NCBI GenBank assembly: GCA_049999805.1
Contig: JBNGIO010004034.1
Coordinates: forward strand, 1-23,553
Direction: 5' to 3'
Length of the DNA: 23,553 nucleotides
From: Folioceros fuciformis
Taxonomy: Eukaryota > Anthocerotophyta > Anthocerotopsida > Anthocerotales
The notes under the pieces were generated by a model. That model did no database searches, had not been told where the DNA came from, and saw only the letters and a list, made by a program, of their open reading frames with translations. The position numbers and the translations under genes are program-made. Shown here one piece after another: positions 18,999 to 23,553 of the stretch (position 1 is its first letter; the number at the start of each line of letters is the position of its first letter).

Positions 18999-19720
18999 AT
19001 GTGCTTTATCGATGGGGATCATGCCAACTCATCAAAGAAGGATGAGAGTCTTTATCTTGACTTTGGCGCAACTCAACATTTCAGCTATAACCTTCCTTGG
19101 TTTACTAGCTATGCACAACTCCCGACGGGTCATACTATGGCATTGGGTGATAATACGTCACAAGACATCAGGGGAAAAGTTTCTTTACAAGTCCAATCGC
19201 AGAGTGGAACCTCTACACGGATTCAAGATGTGTATCATGTGCCTAATCTCCCAAGAAATCTTCTTTTTGTCGCTAAGATTGCAAATATAGGTCACGAGGT
19301 CGTCTTCAATTCTCAAGGTTATCGCATCCAACTTGTCCAACCAGAGTCACCACACAATTCAGTCATTGCTCATGGTGTTCATGTGGGAAACTTGTTCAAA
19401 TTATGTGCTTCCAAGGGAAAGCAAACTTGTACATTTGTAACTAGTTCACAAGATTGTACCGGATCTGTTGGCCTATGGCATCAGCGTTTGGGGCATATCG
19501 GAGTTGACAGACTCAACTTGATGAAGACCCGCCATATGGTGACGGGATTGGATTTGAAGGAGATCAATGAGATACAATTATGTCAAGGACGTACGATGGG
19601 GAAGCTACATCACACCAAGTTAACGTGCAAGGCGCTAGAGCTAGTGCACACTAATGTGTGCGGGCCAACGAAAAACCCTACCCAGGGTGGCGCCCCCTAT
19701 ATTCTCATATTTGTTGACGA
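18999..19720 (+). pseudogene. copia pol: protease, GAG-pre-integrase and start of integrase
   Basis: The frame opens shortly before the protease motif, which reads LDFGATQH (usual form D-S-G-A), so Ser is Phe. It continues through LWHQRLGH, the His pair of the pre-integrase zinc region, although only one of the two expected Cys remains (LCQG). The integrase core starts LELVHTNVCGP, where the first catalytic Asp is Asn (codon 19653-19655). The frame is lost near 19725 and the core continues in the next frame. The gene is dead. Confidence 0.88.
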
Positions 19721-20110
19721 TTTTCACATGGAAGGTATGGACTTACCTCTTGAAGGAGAAATCTCAGGTGTTCCAAGCCTTTAAGGAGTGGAAAGCCTTG
19801 GTTGAGAACGAACGTAATGAGCACTTGCAGATACTTCGTAGCAACAATGGAGGAGAATATGTCTCCTCTTCGTTCCAAAGTTTTTGCCAAGAAAACGACA
19901 TCAAATGGCAACTCACAATTCCGCACATGCCTCAACAGAATGGAGCAGCAGAGCGCAAGATACGGAGCCATGTCGAAACCGCTAAGTGCATGCTCGACCA
20001 AAATGCCTTGCCAATCTGTTTTTGGGGAGAGGCTATTATGACAGCAACCTATGTGCTAAATAGAGTTCCAACAAAGGCTGTACCCAACATGACTCCCGAG
20101 GAAGCATGAT
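19720..20110 (+). pseudogene. copia pol: integrase core, second part
   Basis: Continuing the integrase core, the motif LRSNNGGEY (codon 19843-19845) again has Asn for the second catalytic Asp, whereas the Glu in QQNGAAERK (19951-19953) is intact. It ends with PNMTPEEA and a TGA where copia integrases normally have Trp-Phe-Gly. Two of three catalytic residues are lost. Confidence 0.88.
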
Positions 20111-20690
20111 TTGGCATAAAACTTGGCATCAGCCATCTGCAGATCTTTGGATCCACGGTTTATGCTCATGTTCCGAAGGCCAACTAGACCAAGTGGGATC
20201 CATAGGGCATCAAATGCCTTATGTTTGGTTATTCCAATGAGGTTAAAGGTTATTGATTATACGATCCTACCACAAAGAAGATATTTTTTAGTTGGGATGT
20301 TGTTCTTCATGAGGTTGCCGAACCTACTAGTGGAATGGGAGAGCCCACTTCTTCACCCTTTATCTCGCAAGATTCCCTGTCGTCTGACAAAGACCACACC
20401 AGGGATTCTACAGCTCATGACAACCATGGACAATTTACCACATTGCCCGTTGCACCTTCTCAACTTTCTGACATCAAGGGGGGAGAGAGAGATACTCCTA
20501 TTGCCACTGCAGTTGAAGAATTGAAGGCACCTCTAAGAATTGTCGCAGTTGAAGATGAAAATGCAGAACTAAGTATTCCAGAGACGTATCCAATCTTAAG
20601 AAGATCAACTAGAGAAAGGAAACCTTCACGAAAGCTTTTAGACTCTATCAATGGATGTGTATAGAAGGAGCCAACATGTTTTATAGACGT
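20110..20690 (+). pseudogene. copia pol: integrase tail and linker
   Basis: In the frame after the TGA there is LQIFGSTVYAHVPK, followed by two TAG stops, then LMFGYSNEVKGY and the variable linker rich in Ser, Pro and Glu. This is the usual C-terminal integrase region leading to reverse transcriptase. It contains several stops. Confidence 0.75.
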
Positions 20691-20715
20691 TGAAGAACCA
20701 CAAAGCCTGACGGAA

Positions 20716-21177
20716 GTGTTACAAGGTCCAAAAGCAAAGGAATGGAGAAAAGTTGTGGACAACGAGTACAACTCACTTATCAAAAATAAACCATGGAAAA
20801 TTACTCCTCTACCTCATGGAAGGAAAAGCATAGGGTCCAAATGGACCTTCAAGATTAAGCGAAAGGCCGATGGTAGTATAGAACGATATAAGACGAGGTT
20901 AGTAGAGAAAGGGTATACACAAGTCCTCAGTGTGGACTATACCGACACTTTCTCTCATGTTGCTAAGATAGCATCTATCCAAGCCCTTCTCGCTATCACA
21001 GCTGCTTTCAATATGGAGATACATCATATGGATGTCCAAACCGCTTTTTTGAATGGTGACCTAGATGAAGAAATATATATGGAACAATTAGAAGGGTTTG
21101 AGGTACCAGGACAAGAACACGAAGTTTGTAAGCTGCAGAATGCTCTCTATGGTCTTAAACAATCTGCCCTTGCTTGA
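20716..21177 (+). pseudogene. copia reverse transcriptase, first part
   Basis: This begins at the motif W.....E...L.....W..., recognisable as EWRKVVDNEYNSLIKNKPW, and continues with GSKWTFKIKRKADGSIERYK and MDVQTAFLNGDL. It runs to NALYGLKQS and then stops at 21175. A piece between this point and the next block (21178-21213) is shortened and out of frame, which removes part of the palm domain. Confidence 0.93.
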
Positions 21178-21213
21178 TATCATAAGCTCGATAATCACTT
21201 ATAGTCTATTTAT

Positions 21214-21713
21214 GTGAAGCAAGTCGGAGAATCACTTGTTATCATTGCTGTGTACGTAGATGACTTGATCATTGCTAGCAACGACGTGGAACTTTTAAAC
21301 TCAACTAAGAGGAATCTCAAAGAAAGTTTTGATATTCGAGACATGGGCGAGCTCCATTATTTCTTAGGAATAAAGGTGGAAAGACAAAGGATCAATAGGG
21401 TAATCTCCTTAAGTCAGCAACATATGTGGAGAACATGCTGGAGCATTTTGGAATGCAAGATTGTAAACCGATAAGAACACCAATGATCCTCAACGAGAAA
21501 CTATCAAAGGAAGCAAATCCTACAAACGAAAATGTGACAGAAGAAGTAGATAAAAATCTTAACCAACGTGTTGTTGGTTGTCTCACCTATTTGGCAAGCA
21601 CAAGCCCATACATCGCAGAGGCAGTGGGGGTTGTGAGCCAATTCTTGGTCAATCCTCAACAACAACATTATGAAGTAGTCAAGACAATTTTCAGGTATTT
21701 GCAGGGTACATAG
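21214..21713 (+). pseudogene. copia reverse transcriptase, second part (YVDD)
   Basis: The catalytic YVDD box is intact at 21253-21264, followed by MGELHYFLGI, a standard copia motif. A frameshift near 21425 moves the reading to a second frame, giving MLEHFGMQDCKPIRTPM and then LTYLASTSPYIAEAV. The frame ends at a TAG at 21711-21713. Confidence 0.93.
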
Positions 21714-21749
21714 CACTAGAAATTGACTTACCAAAAGCAAAAAGAAGAA

Positions 21750-22233
21750 GCCCAGGTTGTTGGATTTTGTGATTCAGATTGGGCTGGAGACGTCCATACT
21801 CGCCAGTTTGGCACTGGATATGACTTCATGCTATTTGGGGGAGCCATCTCGTGGAGTAATAGATGTCAACCCATAGATGTCAACCCACAGTAGCACTATC
21901 CTCTATAGAAGCACAATACATGACAACCTTAGTTGCATCAGTGGAAGTCATATGGCTTCGTAGATTGCTCGAAGAGATGGGATTCAAGCAAAAGCATGCG
22001 ACCCTCATCTTCAATGATAACCAAGGTTGCATTCATTTGGCGAAGAATGCTATTTTTCATGCACGGATGAAAACATTGAAGTTCAGCATCACTTCATTAT
22101 GGAGAAAGTCCAATCTAAAGAAATAGAATTAGCTTACTGTCCTATAGAGGACATGTTGGCCGATGTTCTTACCAAAGGTCTAGCCTTAGAGAAACATATG
22201 AAGTTTAACAAGACGTTAGGGTTAATTGAGTAA
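21750..22233 (+). pseudogene. copia RNase H
   Basis: This has the motif CDSDWAGDVHTRQ (first acidic residue region) near 21768, then SSIEAQYM and ADVLTKGL at the C-terminus. A 14-bp tandem duplication at 21861-21888 (agatgtcaacccat) and another frameshift near 22050 break the frame. It ends at a TAA near 22231. Confidence 0.88.
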
Positions 22234-22261
22234 GTCTTATAGGTTAGATTGTCGATGTATT

Positions 22262-22270
22262 GAGTGGGAG
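22262..22270 (+). other. Polypurine tract
   Basis: The purine-rich gagtgggag lies directly before the 3' LTR. It is the likely primer for plus-strand DNA synthesis. Confidence 0.7.
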
Positions 22271-22476
22271 TGTTAAAAATCCATAGAGTTTTGTAACAAC
22301 TTATCTAGACTAGAATCGTAAGTATATCCCAAGATGTATAGGATAATATCATAGTCGAGATATTGTTTATCCACATGGAGGTATTGTCATGCTTGAATGC
22401 TATATATGTATGTATAGGGTATCAATCTAAATGCACTGAACTAGAGATTGATCTTGGGAGTCACTGTTTTCTAACA
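22271..22476 (+). repeat. 3' LTR of the copia element (206 bp)
   Basis: It starts TGTTAAAAATCC and ends TTTTCTAACA. It lacks the extra 22-bp unit of the 5' LTR, and there are many single differences between the two, which points to an old insertion. Confidence 0.93.
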
Positions 22477-22481
22477 GCTCT
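22477..22481. repeat. Target-site duplication, right copy (gctct)
   Basis: It matches 18083-18087 exactly. Confidence 0.92.
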
Positions 22482-22520
22482 CAAGTTACATGCCCAGGCT
22501 ATGACTCCCGTGAGGCTTTT

Positions 22521-22650
22521 AGGCTCTATGAGGCTGACGAGGCTCGGGTAGTGTACCGAACTCGTCCCCTACTTGCCTGTGAGGGTTACAGGCTCTCTCA
22601 GGCTGATGAGGCTCGGGTAGTGTACTGAACCCGTCCCCTACTGCCTTGCC
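22521..22650. repeat. 69-bp tandem repeat, two copies
   Basis: Copy one is 22521-22589; copy two starts at 22590 and is slightly shorter. Both read aggctct..aggctga.gaggctcggg and continue gtagtgta.cgaa..cgtcccctac, with scattered differences. It lies just right of the copia insertion and is not coding. Confidence 0.88.
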
Positions 22651-22683
22651 ACCCGTAGACCAGCACGTCCTGCAGCGTCCGCC

Positions 22684-23275
22684 ATGGACGCCAGTACCTC
22701 AAGGACACGTGGAAGACCTCCGACACAAAGGAGAATGCAAAAAGAATTGCCCAAACGTGATAATAAATCAAGCGGGCGAGGGACAGGCACGCGGGGTAAG
22801 TCGACAGTCACGACAGGCGACGGCCATTGGCTCGGTGTCTACAGCAATCATGGGGCATTTATGGCCCTGAAGCGGAAGCTGCATCGTCGGCAGCTGGTCG
22901 AATGGAATCGTCACGCTCAGTTCAGACCTGACACTGCTGTCTTGCTTTGCAGGCAGGTCTCCATTTAAAGTTCCCCCTCCCGTGCGGCTGTCAATTATAT
23001 TTTGTTACTGTTCCGTTACCGGGCCCCCTTTCCCTTTCCCCTTCCCCCGCCGCGCCAAGATCTACCAACGGGAAGAGCTGGAGGGCAGTGGAGGAGCGAC
23101 GTGCGGGCTCGGTAGACATTCGCGCGCGTTTGGAAAACGGAAAAGATGTGCAACAACCGGATTCGGATTCGGATTCTCCATCGCAGTTGGTAGAATAGAA
23201 GAGGTGTTGGGTGGGCTCTGGTTGGGTGAGATGAGCAGCAGCCCCTTTGTCGTAGCAAAGCAAGTCGCAGGATGA
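22684..23275 (+). CDS. Doubtful two-exon gene with an AT-hook-like motif
   Basis: An ATG in good context (gccATGG) opens a basic reading frame with TRGRPPTQRR, resembling the AT-hook core R-G-R-P. It reaches a strong donor (gcggg|gtaagt) at 22795. A good acceptor (cttgctttgcag) at 22952 joins in phase 1 to 22953-23275, giving about 144 residues. The second part includes a compositionally odd PFPFPFP and a (ggattc)3 run, and no family is recognised. AT-hook proteins bind AT-rich DNA in the nucleus. It could equally be the 5' UTR or first exon of a gene continuing past the window, or not coding at all. Confidence 0.25.
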
Positions 23276-23553
23276 GAGGGCCACTCCTGCGCGCTCCAAC
23301 AGGTGAGAGCAGCGGCTGATATCTCGCTACTGGTGCGTCCTGGTTAATTCCAGGTACAGATTTTTTGACCCGGCGTGTCCGTCTGCTGCGGAACACCTGG
23401 GCCCGCTTTCCCTCACACTTCTACGTGGTCCGATCAGATGCGCCTTTGGGCTATGTAGGCATGATTGTCTGTGGATTCCACAAAGCCTGTTCACGCGGGC
23501 TGGTACAACATACGTCTGTCCTCCACTGCACTCGGCTTCCTCCCTTCCACCCA
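23276..23553. other. Right end of the window
   Basis: No feature is recognised here. If a gene starts at 22684, further exons may lie beyond the end of the window. Confidence 0.4.

Larger units (their letters stand above)
18088..22476 (+). mobile_element. Complete but inactive Ty1/copia LTR retrotransposon
   Basis: The element is 4,389 bases long, bounded by LTRs that start TGTTA and end TAACA, and flanked by the 5-bp duplication gctct. Domain order protease, integrase, reverse transcriptase, RNase H establishes the Ty1/copia type. It has a primer site for initiator tRNA-Met and a purine-rich tract before the 3' LTR. Most of gag is missing, and its place is taken by 170 bases of unrelated-looking sequence and a copy of part of the reverse transcriptase. 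Pol has several stops and frameshifts, and the two LTRs have diverged, so it is an old and dead insertion. Confidence 0.95.

Noticed and set aside
18895-19290. 131-codon frame starting in the misplaced reverse-transcriptase segment
   Set aside because: It runs out of the 148-bp copy and into the protease region in the wrong frame, so it is a chance join and not a gene.
1-23553. tRNA or rRNA genes, CRISPR arrays, or a prokaryote-like gene cluster
   Set aside because: None was recognised on either strand. The splicing and retrotransposon content are eukaryotic.

Overview
The window looks like nuclear DNA of a streptophyte, either a land plant or a charophyte-type alga. The reasons are plant-type Ty1/copia and Ty3/gypsy retrotransposon remains, a pair of GT61-type glycosyltransferase genes, a phytocyanin-like secreted protein, and many short GT-AG introns (about 70 to 110 bases). 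The species cannot be fixed from the sequence. The short introns recall compact genomes such as some lycophytes, hornworts or charophytes, but that is only an impression. A run of exactly 100 N at 4826-4925 shows this is a scaffolded draft assembly.

Layout. Bases 298-2290 (minus) hold a decayed Ty3/gypsy pol fragment (RNase H, integrase) whose C-terminus carries a PHD zinc finger. Bases 2291-6300 are AT-rich and mostly gene-free, with a 162-bp tandem duplication beside the N gap. Bases 6397-8683 and 9546-11796 (plus) are two tandem, six-exon genes for type II membrane glycosyltransferases of the GT61 (DUF563) kind, with almost identical exon lengths. A third, broken copy lies inverted at about 15075-15635. 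Bases 12532-13446 (plus) encode a very Lys/Glu-rich coiled-coil protein built partly from a 189-bp repeat. Bases 13507-14828 (plus) hold a phytocyanin-like protein, probably GPI-anchored and probably no longer copper-binding, with one reading-frame problem. Bases 16387-17622 (minus) are a five-exon gene for a protein with two GNAT acetyltransferase domains. Bases 18088-22476 are a full-length but dead Ty1/copia element with both LTRs, a tRNA-iMet primer site and a perfect 5-bp target duplication. Bases 22477-23553 contain a 69-bp tandem repeat and a doubtful two-exon gene with an AT-hook-like motif.

How the genes relate. There is no operon and no obvious shared pathway. The GT61 pair would act in the Golgi on cell-wall glycans or glycoproteins, and the phytocyanin-like protein would sit at the plasma membrane or wall; any functional link is speculation. 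The locus looks like a small expanding GT61 family flanked by old retrotransposons. I found no sign of a new defence, toxin or mobile system. The most unusual items are the PHD finger on the gypsy polyprotein, the perfect 148-bp reverse-transcriptase segment copied into the gag position of the copia element, and the divergent phytocyanin-like gene.
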